A stretch of 64,000 nucleotides of DNA from Myxococcales bacterium (GCA_020633325.1 JACKDX010000001.1:868001-932000), one strand, 5' to 3'; shown: positions 18,429-27,314, numbered from the stretch's first letter. Made by a program: numbers and translations. The notes: a model not told the origin generated them from the sequence alone.

Positions 18429-21400
18429 ATGGCCGAAAGTCCTATAGTTGAATCCACACACGGGTCGCATGATGAAGAGATCGAAATGATCTCTGATCAG
18501 GTCGGCCGCTTATCCGATCGCGCAATTCAAAGGCAGGTCGGCGGTAACGCGTTTTTACGTGGCCGATTGTACGCCAGGCGAGGCGGCGTGAGCGATCTTG
18601 GCAGCGAAGGGCGGCGTGCGAGTTGTGAAATAAAGACTAAGGACCAACCCGTGCAGGTAGGCGTTGAGCTCAATGAGCAGAACCAGCTGGTCTCAAACTG
18701 CACATGCACGGCATGGCGCGGGCCGACCGGACACTGCAAACACGTGGCGGCGTTATTGGTGGCGCTTCGCGATCAGGTGCGGCCGCCGCGCCCGAAGCCA
18801 GATGTCGCCGAGGAGGTGCAAGAAGCACCGGGCGTAAGGAACAGCGCCGGTAAGCGACGTCGCTCGAGACGTCGAAGACGGCCGGGAGCTAGCGGCGATG
18901 CGAGCACGCTTGGCGGCGGCCAGTTGGAAGTACTGACCCCGACCCAGCTCGGGTTCGGGCGCACTTCCTCTCACGGCTCGTCCGGCGGGGGTCTCGATAC
19001 CTGGTTGCCCGACGATGCATATCCGAAGTCCTGTCAGTTTGAATACCGGATGACGGTGCGTCCAGCCGCAATTTCCGTGACCCCGGTGTTGGCTGGGACG
19101 CGTTCGGCGGTGCCCATCACTGAAGCCCTTAACACCATGAATGCGGTATCGTCTTCCGATCGGCCGCTGTTTCGCTTGCTCGCGCGGCATGCCAGCCGCA
19201 ATGCCCCTGCGACTGCAGAGCTGCGTGCGGAAGATGCCGCGGAAGCTATTTCTGGCCTGAAAGGCAGACGCGTGCTTCTAGAGCCAGCCTCAATGGAAAT
19301 GCGCTTCACAGACGAGGCTCTGCTGCCCAAGATCGAACTTGAACAGAACGCGGGGCAAACGGTCCGCGTGCGCGTTGCATTCGAGCTTAAAAACGGATCA
19401 ACGCGCAGGTTTGCCTTGTCAAGTGGCGCGTGGTTCGAGGGGACACCTGGTTGGTATATCGACACCACCGAGGGCGTCGCGAGGCCGGTGGCCGAGAACG
19501 TCACGCCCGCATGGCTGCAGCGGTTATATCGCTCGCCTGCCATTGTGCAGCCCATGTCCGAGTTGCCACGATTGCTCGTCGACTTCATTCCGCGCGTGGC
19601 CGCATCGCTGGGCACGCAGCTGCCCGACCTGAGCTCGGTGGCGGATCTCATCGACGCGCAACCGCGTTTCCAGTTGCGCGCCAATGGGGATCTTTTGCAA
19701 GCAGAACTACGTCTGCGCGTTTTGTACGACGACTTGGCATTTGATGTGCCCGTCAACGGGTTTCCATCGCCGTTGGCGATTCAGCACAGTGGACAGAGGC
19801 CGCGCGTGCTAAGACGCGATGTCGGTAGTGAGATGACGGCCGTCCAGAAGTTGATGGATTTGGGCGCCCAAGTGAACGAAGCCGGCGATGCGCTCGTGAT
19901 GGAAGGCGATGCGGCAGTTTCATTTTGGACGGAAGGTTTAGCCACGCTTCCAGATGCATGGGAGCGCTTTGTGCCGAGTGATCTCAGTGATGTGACGGTG
20001 CGAGAGTCCCCGGTCACACCGCAGATGCGGGTTTCGAGCGGGGTAGACTGGCTTGGTCTGGATATGACATTTTCCGCCGACGGTGTTGCCGTCAGCGCCG
20101 ATGAGCTTCGCGCGTGTCTCGAGCACGGCAGACGCCTCGTCAAGCTTGCCGATGGCACATACGCGCCCGTTACGAGCGAGGAAGTGGGGCCTGTTCTCGA
20201 GCGGATGGCGGAGATCTTGGCCACAAGTGGATCTCAGGGAAAGTTGCCGCTGTCTCAAGCCGGCCGGGTGCAAGATCTCTTGCGCATTATATCGGATCAA
20301 AAAATAACTCCGACCGTTAAGACCTTGTTTGGCAAACTTGCAGACGCGGGTCAGATTGAGCCTGTCGCCAAGCCTCGAAGCCTGAAAGCGACGCTGCGCC
20401 CCTATCAAAAGGAGGGTTTTTCCTGGCTGGTGTTTTTGCACAACCTCAATACAGGCGGAATTCTCGCCGACGATATGGGTTTGGGCAAAACGCTCGAGGC
20501 CATTGCGCTACTATTATGGTTGAAATCACAAAACAAAGATGCGCTTAGCGTAGTGGTTGCGCCGACATCGGTAGTGCCTAACTGGGAGCGCGAAATTAAC
20601 AAATTCGCGCCGACACTAAAGGTGGCCGTTTGGCATGGCCCGGACCGGCAGAAGATGGCCGCGGATGTGGGGAAGGCCGATGTGATGATCACGAGTTATG
20701 CTTTGCTGCGTCGGGATGAGGAGTTTCTCCAAACGCTGGAGCTCGACTACGCGATATTGGATGAAGCGCAGCACATCAAGAACCCGTTAAGCGCCACGGC
20801 TCGCGCAGCCAAGCGGCTAAAGAGTAAGCGCAGGCTGGCCATGACCGGTACACCCATTGAGAACCGCTTGAGTGAGATCTGGTCGATTTTCGATTTTGTG
20901 TCTCCAGGGCTTCTGGGTGATCTCAAGACTTTTGAAGAAAAGTTCTCGCGCCCCATCGAGCGGGGAGATGCGGATACTGCTGCCCGCCTAAGAGCCACAA
21001 TTCATCCCTTCGTCATGCGCCGCACAAAGCAAGAGGTGGCGAAAGATCTGCCAGAGAAGATTGAGCAAGAGATTATCGTGCCCTTGGCAGACGAGCAATC
21101 GAAACTCTATCAGCAGATTTTGGCGGAGGTGCGCAAGAGCGTGCTTAGCGAGATCGACAAGCAAGGGGTGAACAAGGCGCAAATACAGATCTTGGCTGCT
21201 CTGACGCGACTGCGCCAGGTTGCCTGTGATCCGCGGCTTCTAAAGCTCACAGGTACGTGGGAGGAAGAGGAAAGCGGCAAGTTGGGGGCGCTTAGGGAAA
21301 TTGTGTCCAATGCACTTGAGGGCGGACATCGTGTGCTGGTGTTTAGCCAGTTTGTTGAGATGCTCAAATTGATTCGTGAGATGCTTGATAGTAGGGAGAT

Positions 21401-21779
21401 TGTCTACGAATACCTGGACGGCTCAACCAAAGATCGGCAAGAGCGTGTGGACAGATTCAATACGGACGAGTCTTGTCCGGTGTTCTTGGTCTCGCTCAAG
21501 GCTGGAGGCACAGGATTAAATCTCACGGGCGCAGACACGGTGGTGCATTTTGATCCCTGGTGGAACCCGGCTGTAGAAGATCAAGCGACCGATCGCGCAC
21601 ATCGCATCGGCCAGACCAAAATTGTCAACGTCTATCGCCTGATAGCGCGTGATACGGTGGAAGAAAAAATTCTCCAGCTGTCGGCGAAGAAGCGAGAACT
21701 GGTATCGAATGTATTGGTGTCCGAAGGCGGTCCAATGAAGGGGCTCACACGAGACGACGTCGTTGAGCTATTCAGCTAA
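18429..21779 (+). CDS. SWIM zinc-finger SNF2-family helicase, 1116 aa
   Basis: A Swi2/Snf2 ATPase of the bacterial SWIM subclass. The N-terminus carries a SWIM zinc finger with C91-x-C93 and C103-x-H105 (CTCTAWRGPTGHCKH). This is followed by an Arg-rich tract near residues 138-150 that may bind nucleic acid. A long middle region of unknown fold precedes the motor at about residues 650-1116. Motor motifs are Walker A DDMGLGKT (about 680-687), DEAQHIKN in place of DEAH (about 778), MTGTPIENRLSEIWSIFDF, VFSQFVEML, LVSLKAGGTGLNLTGAD and WWNPAVEDQATDRAHRIGQ. Such proteins move along double-stranded DNA and often act on polymerase or repair complexes; the specific role here is unknown. It ends 19 bases before a convergent gene. 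Confidence 0.9.
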   Translation: MAESPIVESTHGSHDEEIEMISDQVGRLSDRAIQRQVGGNAFLRGRLYARRGGVSDLGSEGRRASCEIKTKDQPVQVGVELNEQNQLVSNCTCTAWRGPTGHCKHVAALLVALRDQVRPPRPKPDVAEEVQEAPGVRNSAGKRRRSRRRRRPGASGDASTLGGGQLEVLTPTQLGFGRTSSHGSSGGGLDTWLPDDAYPKSCQFEYRMTVRPAAISVTPVLAGTRSAVPITEALNTMNAVSSSDRPLFRLLARHASRNAPATAELRAEDAAEAISGLKGRRVLLEPASMEMRFTDEALLPKIELEQNAGQTVRVRVAFELKNGSTRRFALSSGAWFEGTPGWYIDTTEGVARPVAENVTPAWLQRLYRSPAIVQPMSELPRLLVDFIPRVAASLGTQLPDLSSVADLIDAQPRFQLRANGDLLQAELRLRVLYDDLAFDVPVNGFPSPLAIQHSGQRPRVLRRDVGSEMTAVQKLMDLGAQVNEAGDALVMEGDAAVSFWTEGLATLPDAWERFVPSDLSDVTVRESPVTPQMRVSSGVDWLGLDMTFSADGVAVSADELRACLEHGRRLVKLADGTYAPVTSEEVGPVLERMAEILATSGSQGKLPLSQAGRVQDLLRIISDQKITPTVKTLFGKLADAGQIEPVAKPRSLKATLRPYQKEGFSWLVFLHNLNTGGILADDMGLGKTLEAIALLLWLKSQNKDALSVVVAPTSVVPNWEREINKFAPTLKVAVWHGPDRQKMAADVGKADVMITSYALLRRDEEFLQTLELDYAILDEAQHIKNPLSATARAAKRLKSKRRLAMTGTPIENRLSEIWSIFDFVSPGLLGDLKTFEEKFSRPIERGDADTAARLRATIHPFVMRRTKQEVAKDLPEKIEQEIIVPLADEQSKLYQQILAEVRKSVLSEIDKQGVNKAQIQILAALTRLRQVACDPRLLKLTGTWEEEESGKLGALREIVSNALEGGHRVLVFSQFVEMLKLIREMLDSREIVYEYLDGSTKDRQERVDRFNTDESCPVFLVSLKAGGTGLNLTGADTVVHFDPWWNPAVEDQATDRAHRIGQTKIVNVYRLIARDTVEEKILQLSAKKRELVSNVLVSEGGPMKGLTRDDVVELFS

Positions 21780-21798
21780 TTCCCAAACGAATAAAAGT

Positions 21799-22110
21799 TT
21801 AGACGGGAAGTCCGGCGTCCTGGCGAAACTCTAGGCACTGCCAGCTGCCCACCTCGAAGTCGCGACAGGTAGAACCACGCTCATCATAGATGCGGCACGC
21901 ATGTAGATTGTCCGGCGTGCCCAAATGGACACACGCCCCATCACTCTTGGCGGCGAATGCCATTTCGCTGAAATGCCCGGGAACAAGTTTTGAGGAGATA
22001 TCGTCGCGTCCCCGTCGTTTCCATCGAACGATGTCCTCGGCAGATACCAAAATGCGGCCATCGTGTGCGGTACGGCAACAGGCACCACAGCGCAAGCAAT
22101 CGAGGGTCAT
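21799..22110 (-). CDS. YkgJ-type cysteine-cluster protein, 103 aa
   Basis: The sequence begins MTLDCLRCGACCRTA and continues with conserved Cys residues in GACVHL, HACRIYDERGSTCRDFEVGSWQCLEF. This is the YkgJ/CxxCxxCC family, thought to bind zinc or an Fe-S cluster; its function is unknown. The ATG at 22110 is chosen because the family starts just before the first cysteine pair. The frame is open to a TTG at 22158, but those 16 residues are not family-like. It is convergent with the SNF2 gene and divergent from the exported protein gene at 22174. Confidence 0.75.
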   Translation of the reverse strand: MTLDCLRCGACCRTAHDGRILVSAEDIVRWKRRGRDDISSKLVPGHFSEMAFAAKSDGACVHLGTPDNLHACRIYDERGSTCRDFEVGSWQCLEFRQDAGLPV

Positions 22111-22173
22111 GCGAAAGAGCTTACTGCGCGCAACCCGATAGCGTAAGGGGCGATACAACAGGCGGAGGTCAGA

Positions 22174-23010
22174 GTGCGTTCGACCGTCATTTTGTTGGCA
22201 CTATCGATGCTGGGCGTCTGTCATTGTGCTGACAGTGGCCGATCTTCGGGTAAACCGAGCGGCGACGCCGCTGTTCTTCAGTATCCAGGACCACCCTTTA
22301 GCGATGCAGCCGCATTGGAAAGTGATGCGCAGGGGCCGGAGGCAAGCGGGGAGGCGAGAGTCATGATCAACGAAATCAATGCGAATATTGCCAATAGCTG
22401 TGACTTGCTGGAGTTATACGTGAAGGAGGAAGGAAGCCTAAAAGGACTGGCATTGAAAGAACGAACAAGTACGGTGCACACGTGGGATGCTGGAGAAAGC
22501 TCCGAGGGAGTTTTGATCGTTATCCATTTCAACAAAAACACAACAGCATGTAATCCCGAAGCAAGCGAGTCAGAGCACATCGCAACTGACGAGTATCCTG
22601 CAATCGATTACACGACGAATTTCGATGGGGCCTATGACGTGTATATCAGTGACACTGGGCTGGTCGCTACTGACAATGTATTGTCACTTTATAGCGCGGA
22701 TGGTTCGATCTTGGATGCGGTCTTCCTTTCGGATGATGCCGCAGGTAGCACGGCAGAGGACACCGACATACAGGCGGCCCGCGTGGCTGCTTTGGGACAA
22801 TGGACGATGCCCGACGGGCAAACGCCAATCGGGGGGTTCATCGACGATACGTTTAATGCCTATGCGGTGCATGATTTAAACGCCACCAGCACATCGGCCC
22901 TTGGGCCTAGCCTGCAGCGTAAAGGCCAGACAGATCACAATCACCGTGGAGATTGGTTCGAGGCCGAGCTAATGCCGGACGCGACATTCGGAGCACTCAA
23001 CCCGCCCTGA
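22174..23010 (+). CDS. Exported protein with lamin-tail-like domain, 278 aa
   Basis: A GTG start at 22174 preceded by GGAGG (22164-22168, 5-base spacing). The N-terminus is a signal sequence (MRSTVILLALSMLGVC) with a cysteine at position 16 in an LGVC context, so it may be a lipoprotein, although this lipobox is not standard. After a low-complexity linker the segment VMINEINANIANSCDLLEL resembles the start of lamin-tail (LTD) domains, followed by LKGLALKERT. The C-terminal part is Asp/Thr-rich and ends with SLQRKGQTDHNHRGDWFEAE, which also fits LTD-type surface proteins. LTD domains in bacteria occur on secreted or surface proteins. The assignment is by pattern only. Confidence 0.7.
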   Translation: MRSTVILLALSMLGVCHCADSGRSSGKPSGDAAVLQYPGPPFSDAAALESDAQGPEASGEARVMINEINANIANSCDLLELYVKEEGSLKGLALKERTSTVHTWDAGESSEGVLIVIHFNKNTTACNPEASESEHIATDEYPAIDYTTNFDGAYDVYISDTGLVATDNVLSLYSADGSILDAVFLSDDAAGSTAEDTDIQAARVAALGQWTMPDGQTPIGGFIDDTFNAYAVHDLNATSTSALGPSLQRKGQTDHNHRGDWFEAELMPDATFGALNPP

Positions 23011-23017
23011 GCCGGCG

Positions 23018-23830
23018 CTACGACGGTGGCGCGAGGTTCTCGGAAGACCCCGGGGAGTTCGGCGGGACGCCCCAGCGTGCGACATGGGCCGCGCGGGCTT
23101 GGTCCACAAGTTCTTGAACGCTAGCTTGTACCCTGGGGGCGTCTGTCGGTTGCAACGTGGACGCCGAGAAGGGTACTCCGCACGCGATGGAGATACGGAT
23201 GGTGGATCTGGATGCGACCTCCTTCACATGCTTGGCGAAGCCCGCTTGCACGAACGCATCGCCATCGCTGTAGCACAATCCGACTAAAATCACATCGACT
23301 GTCAGGCCGTACGACGCCGTAATAAACCCCTTACGAAAAGCCCTCACGCGATCTCCTTCAAAGGTGGTTCCCTCGGGAAACATGCCCACGGTGTATCCAT
23401 CGGTGAGCCTTTGCCGGATGGTAAGGAGCGCCGCTCGACCGCTTTCACGGCTCTCTCGATCCACGAAGATGGTTCCGACCCGCCGTGTCACTAGGCCTAA
23501 CAACGGCCAACGTCGAACGCCCGCATGGCTCAACATACATCCTCCAAAATGCCGAAGCAGAATCACCACATCCAGCGGCGAACGATGATTGGCCAGGACC
23601 AGTCGTCCTTTTTCAGTAGGTGCTGGTATGCCGGAGATCACGTACTTTACATGAAAGAGCGCCAAACATCCCTTGGCCCACGTTCGTATATATTTGTCTA
23701 ATACATGAGGGCGGCGGGATGGAGGTGCGAAGAACGCACGGACTTCAAATGCGCTCCACGTCAGGAGGGTCCAAACCACAAACCCGCCAAAGCGCACTAG
23801 CAGGCGCGCATACCCCCCAAGAGTCTTCAT
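23018..23830 (-). CDS. 1-acyl-glycerol-3-phosphate acyltransferase family (PlsC-like), 270 aa
   Basis: PlsC-type enzymes acylate lysophosphatidic acid or related lysolipids at the inner membrane. The catalytic motif is intact in NHRSPLD (H82-x4-D87). The later binding motif GMFPEGTTFEGDRVRAFRKG (EGT at 153-155) is also present. One hydrophobic segment near residues 13-33 should anchor the protein. Its ATG overlaps the preceding gene's stop as ATGA (23827-23830), making it the last gene of the FloA/NfeD operon. The C-terminal 20 residues are Pro/Ser-rich and probably disordered. The exact acyl acceptor cannot be assigned. Confidence 0.9.
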   Translation of the reverse strand: MKTLGGYARLLVRFGGFVVWTLLTWSAFEVRAFFAPPSRRPHVLDKYIRTWAKGCLALFHVKYVISGIPAPTEKGRLVLANHRSPLDVVILLRHFGGCMLSHAGVRRWPLLGLVTRRVGTIFVDRESRESGRAALLTIRQRLTDGYTVGMFPEGTTFEGDRVRAFRKGFITASYGLTVDVILVGLCYSDGDAFVQAGFAKHVKEVASRSTIRISIACGVPFSASTLQPTDAPRVQASVQELVDQARAAHVARWGVPPNSPGSSENLAPPS

Positions 23831-24195
23831 CGGGCCGATAGTGCGCTAGATCTCACATGCCCGGGGCCACGAACCGTCCGAGAGCGAGGGGCAAGGGCAG
23901 AACCCACCGCCATCACTTTGACGATCTCATCCGGCGTGTGAAGCGATGTACGAAGCGCTCTCGCAAGCTGGGATCGCGCGGTGCTGCGATGTGCATCAGG
24001 CACGATCGGTTCATTGGGGAGTGAGGGAGCCTGCTCGGGAACAAGGTAAACGGGGGCTTCGGTCACTTCCCAGGCCACTTCGGCGTGGTCCTCTTCTTCC
24101 ATGTGCCGCATGAGCTTGCGCTTTTTGGCGTATTGAACGAGCGCATGAATCGAAACGAACACCACAAGAATGACTTGAAGTACAGAGAGTTCCAT
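23827..24195 (-). CDS. Single-pass membrane protein of unknown function, 122 aa
   Basis: Not recognised. An N-terminal hydrophobic helix (residues 3-21, LSVLQVILVVFVSIHALVQ) is followed by a basic patch (KKRKLMR), an acidic stretch and a Pro/Ala-rich, Arg-rich tail. The predicted topology is a membrane anchor with a cytoplasmic tail. It starts 12 bases after a coupled 59-residue gene and its stop overlaps the plsC-like start (ATGA), which supports it being a real gene. Context is the FloA/NfeD operon, so a link to membrane organisation is possible, but no function is claimed. Confidence 0.6.
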   Translation of the reverse strand: MELSVLQVILVVFVSIHALVQYAKKRKLMRHMEEEDHAEVAWEVTEAPVYLVPEQAPSLPNEPIVPDAHRSTARSQLARALRTSLHTPDEIVKVMAVGSALAPRSRTVRGPGHVRSSALSAR

Positions 24196-24207
24196 AACTA
24201 TGTGCGA

Positions 24208-24387
24208 CTAAAGTTTGCGGTGAGAAGTCTTTTGGATGGCATGGCCGTATGCAAACGATGAAAGCAAGCGCGCGTGGAGCACACTCGGGATTGGAGCCAG
24301 TGGCCCAGTACCCCGTTTCGCCAAAACCTCTGCCAGAATGAGACGCGCCAACAATTGATACGGAGAAAACAGGTTTGAGCAGTTCAT
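24208..24387 (-). CDS. Small protein of unknown function coupled to floA, 59 aa
   Basis: A short gene that fills most of the gap between floA and the next gene. The ATG (24387-24385) overlaps the floA stop as ATGA and is preceded by AAGGAAGG. The product begins MNCSNLFSPYQLLARLILAE and continues with a Gly/Pro-containing middle (KRGTGPLAPIPSV) and a basic end (QKTSHRKL). Residues 9-24 (PYQLLARLILAEVLAK) could form an amphipathic or short hydrophobic helix. There is no hit to a family I know. Support comes from the overlap, the ribosome binding site and the clean frame; conservation has not been tested. Confidence 0.5.
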   Translation of the reverse strand: MNCSNLFSPYQLLARLILAEVLAKRGTGPLAPIPSVLHARLLSSFAYGHAIQKTSHRKL

Positions 24388-25370
24388 GGGCCTTCCTTGT
24401 TGCCTTCGCCGGTGGCCTTGCCAATCCCATCGCGCATATGGGTATCGGCTACAACATTTCTCATTTGGTAGTAGTCCATGACTCCCAGATGGCCCTTACT
24501 GAAAGCCTCCGCGATCGCTTGGGGCACTTGGGCCTCAGCCTCGACGAGCCTTGCACGCATTTCCTCGACCCGGGCCTTCATTTCCTGCTCGGCCGCCACC
24601 GCCAGTGCGCGGCGGGACTCGGCATGAGCCTGGGCGATTTGCTTATCGGCTTCGGCTTTTTCGGTCGAGAGTTTGGCACCGATGTTCGCTCCCACATCCA
24701 CATCGGCGATGTCGATAGAAAGGATCTCAAATGCCGTGCCGGTATCGAGCCCTCGTCCCAGAACATTTTTACTGATGCGATCAGGGTTCTCCATGACGAC
24801 CGCATAGTTTTCTGATGACCCGATCGTGGACACGATGCCCTCGCCGACGCGCGCTATGACAGTTTCTTCGGTCGCTCCACCGACCAGTCGCTGAATGTTT
24901 GACCGTACCGTGATGCGACTCGTGACGAGCAACTGAATACCGTCCTTTGCCACGGCAGTTATTTTGGGAGTGTTGATCACGCGGGGGTTTACGCTCATCT
25001 GAACCGCTTCGAAGACATCCCGTCCAGCCAAATCAATGGCCGCTGCGCGTTGGAAGTTGAGATCGATACCAGCCTTGTCGGCGCTTATGAGCGCATTGAC
25101 GACGCGATTTACCTTGCCGCCTGCCAAATAGTGCGATTCGAGTTGGGAGACATCCACGCTGATGCCGGCTTTTACTGCCGTGATGAGAGGGTTGACGATG
25201 GCCGTGGGCGGCACGCGACGAAGTCGCATTGCTATCAGGGTCATGAGTCCGACATAGGCGCCGCTCGACCAGGCCGCAATCCATAGAGGAACTGGGATCA
25301 GCCATAAGAACACGACGAGACCAACGATGGAGACAAAAGCAATGAAGAAACCGCTGAGTTCAAATGGCAT
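24384..25370 (-). CDS. floA: Flotillin-like protein FloA, 328 aa
   Basis: FloA scaffolds functional membrane microdomains. The N-terminus has a hydrophobic hairpin (about residues 8-50). It is followed by the family-specific RRVPPTAIVNPLITAVKAGI and LESHYLAGGKVNRVVNALISADKAGIDL, which match the UPF0365/YqfA family over its whole length. The C-terminal half is a long Ala/Glu-rich coiled coil (about residues 235-295, with EKAEADKQIAQAHAESRRAL) that drives oligomerisation. The length of 328 is normal. It starts 8 bases after the short NfeD gene, and FloA and NfeD proteins are commonly co-encoded. Its stop overlaps a 59-codon gene. Confidence 0.95.
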   Translation of the reverse strand: MPFELSGFFIAFVSIVGLVVFLWLIPVPLWIAAWSSGAYVGLMTLIAMRLRRVPPTAIVNPLITAVKAGISVDVSQLESHYLAGGKVNRVVNALISADKAGIDLNFQRAAAIDLAGRDVFEAVQMSVNPRVINTPKITAVAKDGIQLLVTSRITVRSNIQRLVGGATEETVIARVGEGIVSTIGSSENYAVVMENPDRISKNVLGRGLDTGTAFEILSIDIADVDVGANIGAKLSTEKAEADKQIAQAHAESRRALAVAAEQEMKARVEEMRARLVEAEAQVPQAIAEAFSKGHLGVMDYYQMRNVVADTHMRDGIGKATGEGNKEGP

Positions 25371-25378
25371 GATATTCC

Positions 25379-25870
25379 TTAATGATGAAGGGATTCGGGC
25401 ACGAGCGGTTCGACAACAATGCGGTTGCCTTCGATTCGGACCACCCGCACGGGGGAGTGAGGCTCAAGATAGCTCCCATCCGTCACGACGTCTATGCGCT
25501 GCTGCCCAAACTCGACGACTCCCGAGGGCCGAAGGGGTGTGATCGTGACGCCGTGCGCGCCAAGCAGCGCATCGAGGCCGTCATCCACTGCGCGCGCGCC
25601 CGAGAGCCCTGTTCGAAGCACGAGCCGCTTTCCAGCCGGTGATCTTGGAAAGAGCCAAAGCGCGACCCCCGAGAGAACCATGGATGCCCCCAAGCTAGCC
25701 ATGCCCCACAGAGCGCCGAGCTTGGCCCAGGCAAAGGCAATACCGCCAATGATAGTCAACGCTCCCATGGGCCCTGCAATGCCAAATCCCGGAATGAGGA
25801 ACACCTCGACAGCGAGTAGCAAAAATCCAGTGGCTAGAATGCCGACCATCAACAACCATTCGGAACTCAT
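25379..25870 (-). CDS. Short NfeD-like membrane protein, 163 aa
   Basis: The short NfeD form without a protease domain. It has two to three hydrophobic segments at about residues 5-80 (LLLAVEVFLIPGFGIAGPMG is the NfeD signature LxVEVFxxPGFGxxG). The C-terminal OB-fold-like domain includes ALLGAHGVTITPLRPSGVV and RVVRIEGNRIVVEPL. NfeD proteins partner with stomatin/flotillin-type proteins. It overlaps the long NfeD gene by 4 bases (ATGA) and precedes floA by 8 bases, so the three form one coupled unit. Confidence 0.9.
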   Translation of the reverse strand: MSSEWLLMVGILATGFLLLAVEVFLIPGFGIAGPMGALTIIGGIAFAWAKLGALWGMASLGASMVLSGVALWLFPRSPAGKRLVLRTGLSGARAVDDGLDALLGAHGVTITPLRPSGVVEFGQQRIDVVTDGSYLEPHSPVRVVRIEGNRIVVEPLVPESLHH

Positions 25871-27267
25871 GTTGCTGACTTTCGCACGACCACGCGATTT
25901 CCCGCAACGCGAACCACCCGCACCGGCTCGCCGCGGGCGACAAAGTCCTGTTCGCTGATGACGTCATAGCGTAGACCATTGACGTCGGCTTTTCCGGCCG
26001 GCCTGAGATCGGTGAAGGCGATCCCTGTTTGTCCAACGATTTCGGGGCTGACGCCCAGATCCAACGCTTCGCCGGGCAAGATGGCCGTTTGCAGAACCAG
26101 TTTGCGTCCGGCTGCGCTGTGAGGCAGTACCCGAAATGCCAGCGCGCTTCCCAAAATGGCCATACCCACCGACACGAACACGCGAAAAATTGCGTCATTC
26201 AGGGCACCTAGGTCGATGGATACGTCCAAGCGTAAGCCCACCAAAGCCAACACCAAGCTTGCAAGCGTTGCGAGCAGCCCGAGAACGCCGACAATCCCGA
26301 ACCCAGGCAACGCGATCACTTCGACGGCGAGCAGGCCAAGGCCGATCACAAAGAGGATCATCTCCTCCCATCCGGCCAAATGCACTACCAAGTGGCCGAA
26401 AAAGAACAGGCCTAGGGCGGTGATGCCAAGCAGCGCAGGCACACCGAAATGTTGGGTATAAAGCGCAATCAAAATGGCCAGCATGCCAAGCGACATCAAT
26501 AAACCGCTGAGCACGGGGCCCGTCAGCGCGCGAGCCACGGACTCCGCCCAATTGATGCGCGTACGTACGATTCGCGGTTGAGTTGCGCCCAATGCGCGCA
26601 GCGCACTTCTGAGCCCGCCCGTGCGCAGTTCGGCCATCCCGGATTCCAATGCCCGATCCGTGTCCAGCGTCAAAAGCTTACCCGAAGGGACAATCCCCTT
26701 GATCTCTACCTCCTTGTCCACCATGGCCTCTGCCAGATCGCCCCGTCGACCCTTGGCTTCTGCAGTTGCGCGCATCTCAGTCCGCATATAGGAGACCATC
26801 TTTTCTTCCACTGCTTGGCTTTGCCCGCTGCCGTCCATGCGAATTGGCGTGGCAGCACCAAAGGTGGATCCGGGCGTGATGGCAATGACGTCGGTGGCCA
26901 GTGCAATCAGTGCTCCGGCGCTGATTGCTCGGGGCCTGATCAATGTCAGGGTGGGCACCTTGCTCGAAAGTAATGCATCGCGAATCTGTATGGCTGCATC
27001 GACGCGGCCACCCAGGGTGTTCATATCGAGCACGATGACGTCAGCATGGGAGTAAGTTCGCATGACACGCCGAATAAAAGCCGCAAGGCCAAGTTCGATG
27101 GCATCATTGATGGGAATGATGACCACTCTGGCGTGGGGCGGTAGCTTGAGCGTCATCGGTTTTGCCTGGTGTCGGCTTGGGGCCGGATGGTAGGCTGAGG
27201 GCGTGACAGGCTCGGCGGCGGCGGAAAATGCGACGAAGCACAGCAACAGTCCGGCCAACCACTTCAT
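25867..27267 (-). CDS. Long NfeD, ClpP-class serine protease with membrane and OB domains, 466 aa
   Basis: Full-length NfeD. The ATG at 27267 is chosen because it gives a clean signal peptide (MKWLAGLLLCFVAFSAAAEP); the frame is open for 23 more residues that do not look like protein. The ClpP-class protease domain shows VIVLDMNTLGGRVDAA and RPRAISAGALIALATDV with Ser116. Lys156 follows 40 residues later (EEKMVSYMRTEM), the same Ser/Lys spacing as the archaeal stomatin-specific protease PH1510 (S97/K138). Several membrane helices follow (about 265-385, including LLAVEVIALPGFGIVG), then a C-terminal OB-like domain with VRVVRVAGNRVVVRK. The inferred role is cleavage of FloA-like or other membrane proteins. 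It is divergent from the MepA-like gene. Confidence 0.9.
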   Translation of the reverse strand: MKWLAGLLLCFVAFSAAAEPVTPSAYHPAPSRHQAKPMTLKLPPHARVVIIPINDAIELGLAAFIRRVMRTYSHADVIVLDMNTLGGRVDAAIQIRDALLSSKVPTLTLIRPRAISAGALIALATDVIAITPGSTFGAATPIRMDGSGQSQAVEEKMVSYMRTEMRATAEAKGRRGDLAEAMVDKEVEIKGIVPSGKLLTLDTDRALESGMAELRTGGLRSALRALGATQPRIVRTRINWAESVARALTGPVLSGLLMSLGMLAILIALYTQHFGVPALLGITALGLFFFGHLVVHLAGWEEMILFVIGLGLLAVEVIALPGFGIVGVLGLLATLASLVLALVGLRLDVSIDLGALNDAIFRVFVSVGMAILGSALAFRVLPHSAAGRKLVLQTAILPGEALDLGVSPEIVGQTGIAFTDLRPAGKADVNGLRYDVISEQDFVARGEPVRVVRVAGNRVVVRKSAT

Positions 27268-27314
27268 GACGCGGGTATACTGTCCGAGCCCTACTTGACA
27301 CAAGGGCAAGAGAA

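Noticed and set aside
18254..18451. Small open frame upstream of the SNF2 gene
   Set aside because: It overlaps a promoter-like region and the SNF2 start, with no SD or family pattern.
24011..24430. Minus-strand 139-codon frame crossing the end of floA
   Set aside because: It conflicts with floA, the coupled 59-codon gene and the 122-residue gene, all with better start signals.
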